Assembly: GCA_022539475.1 (NCBI GenBank)
Contig: VCMS01000017.1
Span: 527,233-591,232, forward strand
Reading direction: 5' to 3'
DNA length: 64,000 nt
Source of the DNA: Gracilaria domingensis
Lineage: Eukaryota > Rhodophyta > Florideophyceae > Gracilariales > Gracilariaceae
This document shows positions 33,801 through 43,386 of the stretch, piece after piece (within the stretch, counting starts at the first letter, position 1; each line of letters begins with the position of its first letter). Both the position numbers and the translations under genes were made by a program. A model generated the notes under the pieces. The model was given only the letters and a program-made list of their open reading frames with translations. It was not told the origin of the DNA and searched no databases.

Positions 33801-33963
33801 TCTGACCGTTAGCAGAAGCATCGACATGGTCCTCGCCGTTCTCTTGTGGAGTTGTTTGCTCCGGTTTCGGATTGTCGTCATGCAATGATGCATCGGATTC
33901 TGAGTCGGAAAGCTCTGGCCCTATATAGTTTCCAAACTCATCATACAACTCCTCCACATCCAT
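30865..33963 (-). CDS. EFTUD2: U5 snRNP GTPase Snu114/EFTUD2
   Basis: A 1032-aa EF-G/EF-2-like spliceosomal GTPase that controls U4/U6 unwinding with Brr2 and Prp8. Starting at the ATG at 33963 gives MDVEELYDEFGNYIGPEL, the diagnostic Snu114 N-terminus, followed by an acidic region. G1 is GHLHHGKT (162-169) and G3 is DTPGH (from 233). The G4 position reads SKID (287-290) instead of the usual NKxD. The segment DRLCLELRVPPMDAYHKI is Snu114-specific. Domains II-V follow, with ESIMKALDNG and the EF-2-like C-terminal KRMILHMPVLESFGFETELR. Uninterrupted over 3.1 kb. The retained spliceosomal GTPase fits the few GT-AG introns seen nearby. Confidence 0.96.
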   Translation of the reverse strand: MDVEELYDEFGNYIGPELSDSESDASLHDDNPKPEQTTPQENGEDHVDASANGQTSSNVLFNLDAASRKPQEIEVDSQAIVLAEDKQYYPSAEEVFGPDTEVLIEEEDAQGISEPLIAPIVEPSSGLHESQDTIPPAKHSRKFLTDAVLPYPPLIRNVALVGHLHHGKTSFVDMLFEATHDMPWKSLDDRDVPVRYMDTRRDEQQLKVSIKSTAATFLMQNSTDKSYGITVLDTPGHINFLDEAIAAMNLVDGVVVLVDVAEGVMMGTDVLLRRAALMRLDIILLISKIDRLCLELRVPPMDAYHKIRDIIDTVNDILEPYDVPPLSPSRGNVAFSSATEGVCFTLKQFAQVYIDEAGGVAEFPLSASQLSIRLWGDVYFDQQSRKFSKKPGPGADVRTFVSFVLEPLYKLHTAVLSHDVEDLTEYLQRNKLLASKRVAVPLGRNSVLFGGGIRRSALDGDLKAQLKHVGKNVFGMGSMTGFVDMLVRHVKSPEDAAQRKLRTMYGYESMDSDESRESWFSSTCTCSTDAKSPLSAFVGKLIPDEKGLHFDCLVRILNSSIRKGGSVRILGNSFDKDSNEEDQSLGKVADIFVPCGRFKISLDVAKAGQIVLIRGIDSTVFKSATLVSATHPASSDAFIFRPLQEHIPTAVVKVSVEPVRPSELPKMISSLRQCVNSYPGLVTKVEETGEHTLLGSGELYMDCVLRDLREAFASIEVKVSDPVVPFAETVLETSALKCYAETQNKKNKITMIAEPLEESIMKALDNGILAKNHNSPEALRECGWDALASKSLWTFGPDKSKGPNALLNDVLIEDYRLKADLIRNSIVQGFCWAVREGPLADEPVRGVKVRLLNTTISDTQTGRSAAQVIPTCRRVVYSSILTATPRLMEPVYVSEVICAPESANVLHAIAGKRRGTVIAEADVPGTPLKRMILHMPVLESFGFETELRSLTYGSAFCLQLFDHWSVVPGDPLDKSIPLPTLHVAGRAELARECMVKTRRRKGMPDDVSITKYFDDPLLVELAADNEVLRQFL

Positions 33964-34261
33964 TGCGGCAAGAGAACGAATTCGAAGCAGCTCCAAGAGC
34001 TGTGCTGGTTAGAACTGCAAAGTATGCTCCACGTCCTTCACGAAGAAACAGAGAATGTCATATTCTGCGAACTGAGGCAGCTGTGAATGAACTACTGAAA
34101 GGCAAAAAGTCCCATTGAGAAAGAGTTAATCATAACACAATCATGAGTATCTCTCTTGCCAGGACGCGGTTGCTCTTAGTGTGTACCAGAGCTTCAAAGT
34201 GGACAGTAGATCGGGTCGCGGGCAATGTCCGCGAGGGTTTGGCAGCACTGTAGCCTTACAC

Positions 34262-34315
34262 AGCCGAACTCCTACACTGTGTAGGACTTGTAACACAGTG
34301 TGTAAGAGTTCGGCT
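34262..34315. repeat. Imperfect inverted repeat (hairpin)
   Basis: Arms 34262-34282 and 34293-34315 pair over about 20 bp with one mismatch and a 2-nt bulge. The outer 10 bp (AGCCGAACTC / GAGTTCGGCT) are perfect. An alternative inner palindrome, CCTACAC/GTGTAGG, lies at 34271-34285. Confidence 0.85.
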
Positions 34316-34374
34316 TCTTTTTAGTGTTCGTTTTCACCAGCTAAAACGTCAAAAAACGAAATCTTGCGTTTTTG

Positions 34375-34452
34375 AACCCTGTAACGGTTCGACAAACCTA
34401 GCTAAAGAACTTTAAAGAACTTTAGCTAGGTTTGTCGAACCGTTACAGGGTT
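34375..34452. repeat. Perfect 33-bp inverted repeat with 12-nt loop
   Basis: Arm 34375-34407 is the exact reverse complement of 34420-34452; the loop itself is AT-rich and partly self-complementary. It is a strong hairpin or cruciform: a MITE-like remnant, hairpin-RNA source or structural element. Confidence 0.95.
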
Positions 34453-35106
34453 GGCAATACTAGAGCTATCCTTGCCTTATGAAGCATCCTCATGATGATA
34501 GTCCTCATGATGAGCATCCTCTTCTCTGTGCCGCAAGCCGAACTTCGAATTTCTGTATCATCATCATCATCAAATGTAGAAAATGGCCAATCGTGGAACG
34601 CATTTGAACACAGAAAGAGACGTTTTTTTATTGTGGCTTGGCTCCCTTAGGATGTGGGGCCTGGATTCGTGGGGGGACTTAACACTGTTAAGTTAACAGC
34701 TGTCGGCGTATGAACACTAGCAGACTACTATCCTCATACTAGTTCTACGGAACTATTAACCTCGAACCTGCGTGAGACGCGTTCTTCAATGCGGTTATGA
34801 ACATGAAAACAATATATATAGTAGTAATACCTATCACTGAAGATCATCATTGTCTCTTGGAGCTTTACTTATAAGCTGTTCTTGGTCTTTTCTCTGGGAG
34901 AGAAGTACGTACTATTTTCTTTTCAAGGTTAAGCAAAATGAGGCAAGTTAATAATTATTATTACTTCAACCCGTTAGAACAAGCTGGCTAGAAAGAAGAA
35001 CGGGGCTTTCTGATTTTGACATTCCATCTATGTTCAAATCGGGAATGGTAGAGAGACATACTAAGCTTGAACAACAAATCTATCACAGCAAATACGTGAC
35101 CACATC

Positions 35107-36642
35107 CTAACGCTCGAGGTTAACACGTTCCAGCCACATCAAGAGAACTCTTCGGATGCCATCCACACTGAAATTGCCAGAGTTGTTTTCAAGCTGAGCT
35201 AAGGCCGACAGAGCGCAGTGAATCCCTGGTCGTAATTCCTCCCTTTTCTCAAATGGGAAGGCAGGGAAACACGAACTCATGTTGACAGTTTCGAGGCTGT
35301 GGCATTTTTCTTGCAAAACACATAGCAGTGTTGGTAGATGTTCCAAAAACACTTTGTCGGTGACGGGACCCGAAGCCGGTGCTGCGCTGAGTGTTCTTAT
35401 CGGTTCAGAAAAGTGTATTCTCTTAAGAGTCTTGAATCTTGTCATCAAGTGAAGAACCTCTGGGATATGCGAGAAGAAGAATATCTCACGAGATATCTGT
35501 AGGTTAATTACTTCGTTTTGCTCGTCGAACAGTTCCAACAAACACTTCAGCAGCTTGTCACAAGAACTCCTGTCTCTGATGGCTAATCTGACATCCACCA
35601 AATGTACTCCTTTGACTTCTCTTTGTATGGCTTCCTTGCGAGGAAGATTAGAGCGTAGAAACAAATCCACCTCTCGATAGGACCGTATGTAAAGTGTTCT
35701 TAACTCAATGTCTTCGGTCTCCGACACGTCATCTGCTGGTGCAACTTTTTCTAGCAGGAGGATTCCGAGATCACTCGCATCAGATGTTGTTACTATCAGA
35801 CGTGGTTCGTGTTCAGTTTCTAACTTCTCGATAAATCTCACCAAAGATAGTTGGGGAACAAGAATGGGATGGACAATTTTCAGAACTCCTTGAACTGAGC
35901 TGGAGTCTCTGAGCTTGATAACCAACTTTCGTTTGTGACGCCTGCATGTAAGCGCCTCATGCTTCTTGATATTTTCAAAGACCTGACTGTCAAATGCACT
36001 GCCCGATATGTTGCAATGCCAAATCGGATTCTTCTCAAACGAAGATAATGATGCCAGTGTAGCAACTGAAGGAAAATATATTCTAAGGTGGTCGATTGGA
36101 GACTTCGACAAAAGTTCGCTTGACTTAGACAATAGTGTACCTGCATCGGCCAAGTACAGCGCCTCTAGATGGAAACATACTGAAAAAAGCAACTGTATCA
36201 ATGTAGAAGTATGGACTGCCGGAAGAAATGGGATGGATAGTCTCCGCAGCGCAGTACCGGAATCTTCCAATAAGTTTCGAAAGAACCGTATGTCACAGAT
36301 TGGAGGATAGCGGATCTGACCTTGAGGGGATGGGTCAATCGCAATTTGGTTAAAAAGGCCAAACACTTCGACTGGCGTTGTGCGAACCATTCTAAATAAG
36401 CTAAGAAGACGGGGACAAGTAAAGGCCAGGTTCGCAACATCACGATACGCGGCCAGATCCCGACCACGAAGGGTCTCCTTGTCAGGCAACAAACGACGCA
36501 TAACAACCATAAGAACGTCATCGCTGAGATCAAGGAACTGGTACCGGTTGTAGGAACCTTGCCGTACTGTTGTAACCCACTCACAACGGCGCCGTTTAAA
36601 TTCTGGGATTGGAGGAAGGTCGGTGTAGAGAATGGGCCGCAT
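35107..36642 (-). CDS. F-box/leucine-rich-repeat-like protein, unassigned
   Basis: A 511-aa protein without a close relative that I recognise. Near residues 40-75 the sequence FLDLSDDVLMVVMRRLLP...VANLAFTCPRLLSLFR resembles an F-box helix set. The rest is a series of loosely spaced Leu/Ile-rich segments (ALRRLSIPFLP, HLEALYLADAG, IDHLRIYFPSV, LRTLYIRSY, LKRIHFSEPI, LETVNMSSC) suggesting degenerate LRRs. If correct, it would be a substrate receptor of an SCF ubiquitin ligase; this is inference from pattern only. The ATG at 36642 was chosen; the frame runs upstream to a GTG at 36720 within a duplicated sequence. Confidence 0.6.
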   Translation of the reverse strand: MRPILYTDLPPIPEFKRRRCEWVTTVRQGSYNRYQFLDLSDDVLMVVMRRLLPDKETLRGRDLAAYRDVANLAFTCPRLLSLFRMVRTTPVEVFGLFNQIAIDPSPQGQIRYPPICDIRFFRNLLEDSGTALRRLSIPFLPAVHTSTLIQLLFSVCFHLEALYLADAGTLLSKSSELLSKSPIDHLRIYFPSVATLASLSSFEKNPIWHCNISGSAFDSQVFENIKKHEALTCRRHKRKLVIKLRDSSSVQGVLKIVHPILVPQLSLVRFIEKLETEHEPRLIVTTSDASDLGILLLEKVAPADDVSETEDIELRTLYIRSYREVDLFLRSNLPRKEAIQREVKGVHLVDVRLAIRDRSSCDKLLKCLLELFDEQNEVINLQISREIFFFSHIPEVLHLMTRFKTLKRIHFSEPIRTLSAAPASGPVTDKVFLEHLPTLLCVLQEKCHSLETVNMSSCFPAFPFEKREELRPGIHCALSALAQLENNSGNFSVDGIRRVLLMWLERVNLER

Positions 36643-38629
36643 GCTGGTTTTGCAGGCAAGCAGACCGATAGGGTTGGAAGAACGGTGATAGTCTCGTTCC
36701 TGGGCTTCTATGCTGGTCACTCAATTCGTTCAAACTCGTGCTGTGCAGACTGTTAGATTCGGAAGAAAAGTGACGTTCTTCCTCGGCTTTTATGCTGATC
36801 GCTTAGCGCGCTCAATCGCGTGCTGTGCTACTTTCGTAGCTTGCTCTTGACATTTAGCCCTCAGACAGGCTTTCGATCCCTCAAGATTCATCATGATGAA
36901 ATGGGAAGGGCTCAAAATTTAATCATTGGTTCCGTGAAAGAAGACAAAAGACCGACAGCGAAGCACTGTACCGACGGTACACTTCATCATCAGATTTGAA
37001 TCTATTGAAGCCGATAGGATTTCAAACCAAGAAGATTATGCCTACTATCTACTGCTATGACAAGAAGTGGTAGATTACGCGCGCTTCTTCAAATGCCAGG
37101 GACGAATGCCATGATACTCGTCACTCCGTGACGTCAACCTTCAATTTAAGTTGGTCTGTATAAATCTAGTATTTGGCACTGTCTGCTCCCGTAAATTTAA
37201 ACGGGCGCGGAGAGTGCTACTCAAGAAAACGTGATTATGATCTACTCGCCGTTCCCTAGAAGGAACACTAAGCAAAAGTTTGCCTCCTCTCAAATATTAT
37301 CTTTACGTGCTTTGTTGCCTGAGTTACATTGATAGATAGAAACTTGCACAGCTCGGCAGGAATTCTTGGCCTCTCTTTCTCAGGCAATCGAGTAATTTCG
37401 GTGGGCTGTCCTCCGTGACGTAATTCGTAAGTAAGATACCCCAACCAGTGTATCGAGGTGGAGGAGACGTTTGATCGTAGTGGATTGTTCGCATGTAATC
37501 CCTTCGCATTGTATCATATCAAGGATTTGGAAACAGAAGAATTCAAGAGCTGCGAGGCCCCTGCTGTATACTATACACACCCATATAAACCTCAAAGAGG
37601 TCTTACACTGTGAATAGAACATCTTTGAGTTTTCTTCTTCTTCTTCTTTAGTATGGTCTGCAGGTCCTCATTGCGAAGAAGCAGGAAAACTACGCTAAGT
37701 TCTAAACGTAATTCTCTCTCCTTAAGAAGACGAAAAATTTCGACGGGTATTTCTTAATCAAGATCTTCGAGTTTTGTTGGGTATTCTTCTTCCCCATGAG
37801 CAGTATGGAAAGAAAAGAAAAGAAACTTGGCAATTGCTTTGGAAGAACATACGGGCGCCCGATACTAAACATTTGGTCAAGCGCAAATGTTTATCGTGTC
37901 CAGTGTTTTCTTTTGCTGTTTTGCTTCATACCATTGAGAAGGATCCCTGGTAAAAATCGGGTAGCACACAGTCCAATACCTCTGAATTTCAGTGTCGGAT
38001 TCAAGAGATTCATAAACGTAGTAACGCTACGAAGACTTTTGTGGCAAAAGTTTCGCCTGCTTCTGTTCTAAGAGACCAGTACAGTGGGCTTGTTTTCTCG
38101 TACCGGATGCGGTTCGCTTAGGGCCGCCCAAAACATCTAACCCTTGAAAACGTAGGCTCTAACCACAGGCTTTGTCGTTGTACGGTCATTGAGCTAACAC
38201 ATCGAAATAATACGAAAGCATTACGAGGTGTGCCCAGTTTCATGAGCATTTCACGACCGGCGATTATTGCCTGATCACCCGTCTGTAGTCTCAAATGATA
38301 CAAAGTAAGGCGTCATGAGCCAGAATTCTGTGGCGTCTTGAAATATGATACAAGGGTGTACTATATCGAACACGCTCTCTGTACCGAATATAATTCCATT
38401 CGCTTTAAGTTGGTCGGAAACTCTCTAACGTCGATCAAGCATACAACAGTATCAGTTTTACTATTGCTTGGGAGCCATAAAATTTCCTTACTATCTCGTT
38501 GCAGAGGAAAAGAGCATGGCAAAACTGCCGAGAACTTAACTCAGTCAGGTGTTTGTGAGGAGAAGTAATACCTAAATATCGACGTGCTTTCCCCCTAGGC
38601 AGATCTGGAGTTCAGATAGTCATCTGCAT
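36643..38629. other. Intergenic region, nothing recognised apart from a short duplication
   Basis: About 2 kb upstream of the F-box-like gene and downstream of the ATP synthase d gene. It contains the direct repeat at 36696-36829 and a CTT-rich run near 37637. A 91-codon plus-strand frame at 37796-38071 has no recognised features. Confidence 0.45.
36696..36829. repeat. Degenerate direct repeat at the 5' end of the F-box-like gene
   Basis: Units at about 36696-36747 and 36779-36829 share the order TTCCT.GGCTT.TATGCTG.TC, then CTCAA, then CGTGCTGTGC, with roughly three quarters identity, separated by about 30 nt. Confidence 0.65.
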
Positions 38630-39199
38630 CTATGAATCACGCGTAAACCATTTGTTGTTCGCAATATCTTCTTCGATACTCTTCTTGACTGTGGGGTACC
38701 TGTCAAGGAACTCGTCCACTGTCATGTCCGCAAAGTTATCCTTGAGGAACGTGAGTTCTTCGCACTCCTTTTCCAATTCTGCAGTTTCAGCCTCCGACTC
38801 CTTCGCCAAAGCAGTAAACTCGTCGATGATTGGTTTGAAGGTAGCCTGAATCTCCTCATCAGCCTTTCTTCTGGCATCTTCTACATCAGGCACTGGAGAC
38901 GCATCGTACGCAGCTTTGAGCTCATCCACAAGGCCGGGATAGCTGATTTCAGCCTTCCATTGATCCCACTCAATAGGGGTGTCCTTCACGTCGATGGCTT
39001 GAAGCAACTCCGCTTCAATGTCACGCATCTTTGAAAGCGCGGTGCGCACTGACGAATCAGAGAATTCCTGGAAGAACTTGGAAGGGTCAAGTTGCTGGAT
39101 TTCTGCATCAGAAGCGGCTGCTGCCAGAGAACGGCGAAAGTTGTGAGCGATGGGAGCTCGTGCACGCAGCACAGCGCGGGCGAGCAGTGCGGATGACAT
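38630..39199 (-). CDS. Mitochondrial ATP synthase subunit d
   Basis: A 189-aa peripheral-stalk subunit of mitochondrial F1Fo ATP synthase, of the type found in plants. The ATG at 39199 starts an Arg/Ala-rich amphipathic presequence (MSSALLARAVLRARAP...RRSL) of about 25 residues, with cleavage expected near LAAAAS. The mature part matches subunit d: PIEWDQWKAEISYPGLVDELK (PIDWDYYRKGI in Arabidopsis), a long charged coiled-coil helix around residues 105-155, and the C-terminal MTVDEFLDRYPTVKKSIEEDI (MTADEYFEKHPELKKKFDDEI). Head to head with UFL1. Upstream in-frame GTG codons were not used. Confidence 0.9.
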   Translation of the reverse strand: MSSALLARAVLRARAPIAHNFRRSLAAAASDAEIQQLDPSKFFQEFSDSSVRTALSKMRDIEAELLQAIDVKDTPIEWDQWKAEISYPGLVDELKAAYDASPVPDVEDARRKADEEIQATFKPIIDEFTALAKESEAETAELEKECEELTFLKDNFADMTVDEFLDRYPTVKKSIEEDIANNKWFTRDS

Positions 39200-39834
39200 T
39201 GTCACCGAAGGTAACACGAATGAGATCGGGGGGTGATGAAGATGGATGCAACGATGGAGCTCGTAAGCTTCGAAGGTGCAGGGCGATCAACCAATGTGCG
39301 GAGTCGGGAAGCGATGGGGCGATGCGACACCCGAAGAAGAGAGCAGCCGCATTGCGGAGGGGGCAGATTGCTTGCGCGCTCCATTCTGCCTTCATGTGGT
39401 GCTCAGCGATTGCTGTTACAGCATACGTGTACATCGTCTTTAATATTAATACTTTTGACAATTAACACGTCTTTACCTCCGTGGACAGTCAATATCGATC
39501 CACCTCATCGAGACGTCCATCTAGATATTAGGGCAAAGCCACGTAGGTGTTAGTGAAGATTGACTTTCCTTGGTCAGCGTTCGTGGTTCCCTACATCTGT
39601 TTGACTCTCTCTGTTGAAGGCTCTCAGAACTGGCACCAGTCACGACGTTAGAAGCATCAGATCAAGGGTTTCTTTTTGCCACACTACATCAACGAGATGC
39701 GTGCGACCTGAATCTCAAAGAGCCGTCAGTTTCATCAACTACTGAAATCAGCAGACATTTTTTATCGTCTATTGAGCTCTGTAGATCACCTCATCTCTGC
39801 TGGAAAAAAGAAATTTGAAAGGAAGTAAGACACA
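39200..39834. promoter_or_regulatory. Divergent intergenic region between ATP synthase d and UFL1
   Basis: 635 bp contain both promoters. Frames of 60-144 codons here are open only by chance and overlap on both strands. No clear core-promoter element seen. Confidence 0.45.
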
Positions 39835-42195
39835 ATGGATGAAATTCTGGAGCTACAGCACCAGCTCCAAGCTGCGCAGCAGACTTCCTCTTCCCAAAAG
39901 CTTTCGGAGCGAAATTGCATTGAACTGGTAATGAAGCTACAATCCCTGAATCTGGTCGATCTTATTTTTACTCGATCTGGCAAGGAATATCTCACTCCAA
40001 AGCACCTGGTCATTGAAATTGAGGATGAACTCTTGGCTCGTGGCGGCCGCGTCAATATAATTGACTTACCAGACGCTTTAAATGTGTCCCTCAATCATAT
40101 AGAAGCGGCCATGCCTAAAATCGTCAAAGAAGATGATTCAGTTCGTCTGGTAAGGGGTGAAGTGCTCACGGACTACTACCTAGAAGATCTAGCGGAGGAA
40201 GTAAATGACAGTCTGATAGCGTCTGAAACTGGCACAGATGAAGTCGGCGCGATTGCGACTCGCTATTCCCTGCCAGTTGACATCATTCGAGAAACTATTG
40301 CTAAACATCAAGGAGCAATTATTAGAGCAAAGTATGAGGCTAGCTCGGGGTTGATTCGATCCGCTGCGTCCTTGGCTCTTCAGGAATCTGCTGCGAGGGG
40401 TATGCTGAGGGCAGTCAGTGCCCCAACTATGCTTTCTGACCTAGCAAGCACCGGCGGATTGCCGCAATCACTTGTCCATCAGGTTGCCAACGAGATGTTG
40501 GACGACGGCAGACTGGCCGGTCGAATTGAGGGAAGATCGTCGAGGGCGCTCTTGATCCCGAAAGTTTTCATCGATGCTTCTGTCACAGCGGTCTCCTCAG
40601 CATTCACTGCGAACGGATTCGTTTCATATGGACAATTCCGTAAGCTTTATGTCCAAGATATCTCATCATTCGTTAAAGAGCATCTATCTGACGGGGTGAT
40701 GCTGCAAGACTGCGTCATTAGCTCAGTCCTTCTTGAAACGATCGCTGCTTCTACTTCAGAGGCACTGCAACAAGAGAAATGGTTAGATGTTCAAAACGCT
40801 TTGCCGCTCGACTTCCCAGAGTCCGATGTTCCGGCCGTAGTAAATCAGGTGGCAGGGAATAATGGCTGTGAGCAGCCGAAAGAGGAAAAGAAAAAAGTAT
40901 CAAGGACAAGAAAGAAAACGAAAGGGAGCAATTCAGCGTCAAATGAAAAGCAGAATATTATTTACGGCGAACGCTTCGTGGTTGCCCGTCACCTGACGAA
41001 CATGCTGACGGACATAATCACGAACCATGCTACGAAGAAAGCTGATGACAGAGCAAAATTGATCGCTGAAAGGGGAGACGTAGTTGTTAGTCAAGGGAGC
41101 TCGAAACCACCTGAGGCCAGTGCGAACCAGTCCAACAAGAAGTCTAAGGGAAAAGGTCGCCGCCGTGGCGGCACCAAAGAAGATGCTGCTCCGAAAATTC
41201 CAGCATTAGAGGATGTTAACACACGATTTCCCATCGAAGTGCCTGCGGAGGAGGACATTATTGATCTGGCACTCCAAGATCCGTTATATCCCACCACGTT
41301 TGAAACTGACTATCTAGAGTCGTCAAACGACGGAGAAGTCCTTGTCCAGGCAATGGTGGCGACATTGTTTGGGGAAGACGGGCTGAAAAATTTGTATACA
41401 TCAAAGGCGGCTGACGCGATCGTAAATTTGGAACGCGAAAGGGCGGCAGCCAAACTAAAGGCCGAAAAAGAAATTCTATCGATGATGGAGAGAATTGAGA
41501 TGTATCACAAATCTGCGGATACTTTACCAGGTGAAGAAATCATAATGCAGAGCAAGGCTAGTGTGGTCAGCGATTACTGTGTCAGTTGTCTTTGTCAAAT
41601 CGTCGACTCCGTTGCTCGCTCTATGGGCATCGTATTTGATTCTTTGGTCACCATTCAAGAGTTATCGACGAAAAGGGAAAAGCTCGATTTGCTTCGCGAG
41701 ACAGTGACTAACCTTCCGCCAACTGTTCAAACGAATATTAGAGGCATGATTTCTGTTTTGAGTGACAAGGAGGGTGGTTCTGCGGAAGACTTTTTGAATC
41801 TGTACGATGGTAATGCTGTCATCCTTGATCTTCCTGAACGTCGCCCGCTCGACAATAAGAGAGCACGGAATGCACAGGCGAACTCTCGCGCAGAACTCGT
41901 GAGCATGCTTGATAGTGACGAAGTTAATCTATCCCCAACACGTGCATTAGAGGTTGGGATAGTGCTTACTCACTCAAAGATATCAGGGGGTGCTATTGTT
42001 GCTGTTCCGAAAGACAGCATCTTCGAATGCTCTAAAGTAATTGAGAATCAAGCCAACGCTGGAGACAAAGGCATAGCGTTGCAGAAGTTGCGGGAGGCTG
42101 TTGAGGCTGTCGATGTGGGTGAAGTGAACCTGGCAGACACTGGCACAGATCAATATCTCGAACCTTTGAAGGAGTTACGAAACGTTCTCAGATAA
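39835..42195 (+). CDS. UFL1: E3 UFM1-protein ligase 1
   Basis: A 786-aa homolog of UFL1, the ligase that with DDRGK1 and CDK5RAP3 attaches UFM1 to ribosomal protein uL24 and other ER-associated targets. The N-terminal third is strongly conserved: LSERNCIELVMKLQSLNLVDL (LSERNCIEIVNKL in human), GKEYLTPKHL, ARGGRVNIIDLPDALNVSLNHIE and YYLEDLAEEVND. These lie in the winged-helix array that binds partners. A basic linker rich in Lys/Arg/Ser spans about residues 345-370 and another about 420-450, followed by a helical C-terminal domain. Length is close to the 794 aa of human UFL1. Start ATG at 39835. UFMylation is absent from fungi such as yeast, so this gene limits the host lineage. Confidence 0.93.
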   Translation: MDEILELQHQLQAAQQTSSSQKLSERNCIELVMKLQSLNLVDLIFTRSGKEYLTPKHLVIEIEDELLARGGRVNIIDLPDALNVSLNHIEAAMPKIVKEDDSVRLVRGEVLTDYYLEDLAEEVNDSLIASETGTDEVGAIATRYSLPVDIIRETIAKHQGAIIRAKYEASSGLIRSAASLALQESAARGMLRAVSAPTMLSDLASTGGLPQSLVHQVANEMLDDGRLAGRIEGRSSRALLIPKVFIDASVTAVSSAFTANGFVSYGQFRKLYVQDISSFVKEHLSDGVMLQDCVISSVLLETIAASTSEALQQEKWLDVQNALPLDFPESDVPAVVNQVAGNNGCEQPKEEKKKVSRTRKKTKGSNSASNEKQNIIYGERFVVARHLTNMLTDIITNHATKKADDRAKLIAERGDVVVSQGSSKPPEASANQSNKKSKGKGRRRGGTKEDAAPKIPALEDVNTRFPIEVPAEEDIIDLALQDPLYPTTFETDYLESSNDGEVLVQAMVATLFGEDGLKNLYTSKAADAIVNLERERAAAKLKAEKEILSMMERIEMYHKSADTLPGEEIIMQSKASVVSDYCVSCLCQIVDSVARSMGIVFDSLVTIQELSTKREKLDLLRETVTNLPPTVQTNIRGMISVLSDKEGGSAEDFLNLYDGNAVILDLPERRPLDNKRARNAQANSRAELVSMLDSDEVNLSPTRALEVGIVLTHSKISGGAIVAVPKDSIFECSKVIENQANAGDKGIALQKLREAVEAVDVGEVNLADTGTDQYLEPLKELRNVLR

Positions 42196-43032
42196 CCACG
42201 TATTGTACAATACCCAAAGACTTGTCGTGAAACGGGTGATCGAAGAGTTGCAATCGGGAAAGAATCAAGGCATCAGTGTGACGTTCTTATTCTCTAGCAA
42301 GAAACTTATGTCATTCTTGCGTTGTCTGAGGAATTGCTATCGATATCATGGGCTTTTTGCTAGCTTTGTTGTTCTGATCAACCGGCTTTTGGTCCTCCCC
42401 AAGTTGTTCGTTTGGCTGTTTCGCGGCATTGAGACTCTGATTTAGTTTGGTCAGAATTACGGAAACATGTTAGATCAAACACAAGTGATGCACGCCAGGA
42501 GAACGGATTTGACACGCACCATATCCGGCTTCACTGTGATGTGAACCAGATGTGCTCCGCACATGAGGCTTGCGAATGAAGAAGTGTATAAAACAATGAG
42601 TCTGACAAACTTGGACATGGTGGAAGTAGACTATGATAAACAGACCTGACGCCGGAGTGGCGCTTGTAGATGCCCTTGGTACCGTCGTACTTCGAAGGTA
42701 CTGTACCGTCTAACCCTGGCGAGCTACTTCGGTTAAACTGTCGTTCCGATGTCGCATCGAACAAGATCAACGCTGCTACAGCACACACACGTCAATTTTT
42801 ATGGGTTGTGGGGTGTTGTGTTCGGAATCCGCACCGCGGATGTCCAGAACGGTGTATAGGGCCTAGTGGTCTCACGAAGATGACCCTGTGGGGCCCAAGA
42901 ATGCCCCGCATATCATGTGGTTTCTTGATGTGAAGGATACATTGCAAATTCATTCCCGGATAAAGCTTGAGAATGTGATGATTGCGACACAGTGATGTAG
43001 AAGGGAAGAACATAGCTGTTACGTGGCTGCTA
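42196..43032. other. Intergenic region between UFL1 and the duplicated unit
   Basis: UFL1 3' flank. An 80-codon plus-strand frame at 42203-42445 with hydrophobic content immediately follows UFL1 but lacks recognisable features. Nothing else supported. Confidence 0.4.
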
Positions 43033-43386
43033 GACTGAAAAGGTTGGAAGCGTTCGGAGGTTACGTTTCCACTTGTTCTCGAAAGTAGTTTGTTTTTGTG
43101 AGGGTGGGGTACGATTGCAGTTGTGAAACGGCAAGCCGGCTGAAATGCAACAATACTGTTTCTGCTGGTACAAAGGTTAGGAGTGTTCTTCTTGTTTGAC
43201 ATGGGCTGGAAAGCATGCGGGTCGAGAGGCTGACTGGTCATACGTCGGCGAAGTGTTGTGAAGTTTGCTATTTTGTTCTAGAGCATAAAAGGAGGTAGTG
43301 ATGAGGAAGGGACGCGCAGACTACTAAGGGGTGTTGTTTACATGCAAAGTAAGTAAGGGCGCATAGTGTTGGACCGAAACACAACT

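Larger units (their letters stand above)
33964..35106. other. Intergenic region with two large inverted repeats
   Basis: EFTUD2 5' flank and 3' flank of the F-box-like gene. Two hairpin-forming inverted repeats lie 60 nt apart (34262-34315 and 34375-34452). A short ATC repeat is near 34556-34571, and a further small palindrome around 34679-34693. No protein-coding frame recognised. Confidence 0.55.

Noticed and set aside
34375-34452. Inverted repeat as a bacterial-type transcription terminator
   Set aside because: The genome is eukaryotic, there is no U-run after the stem, and no gene ends next to it.
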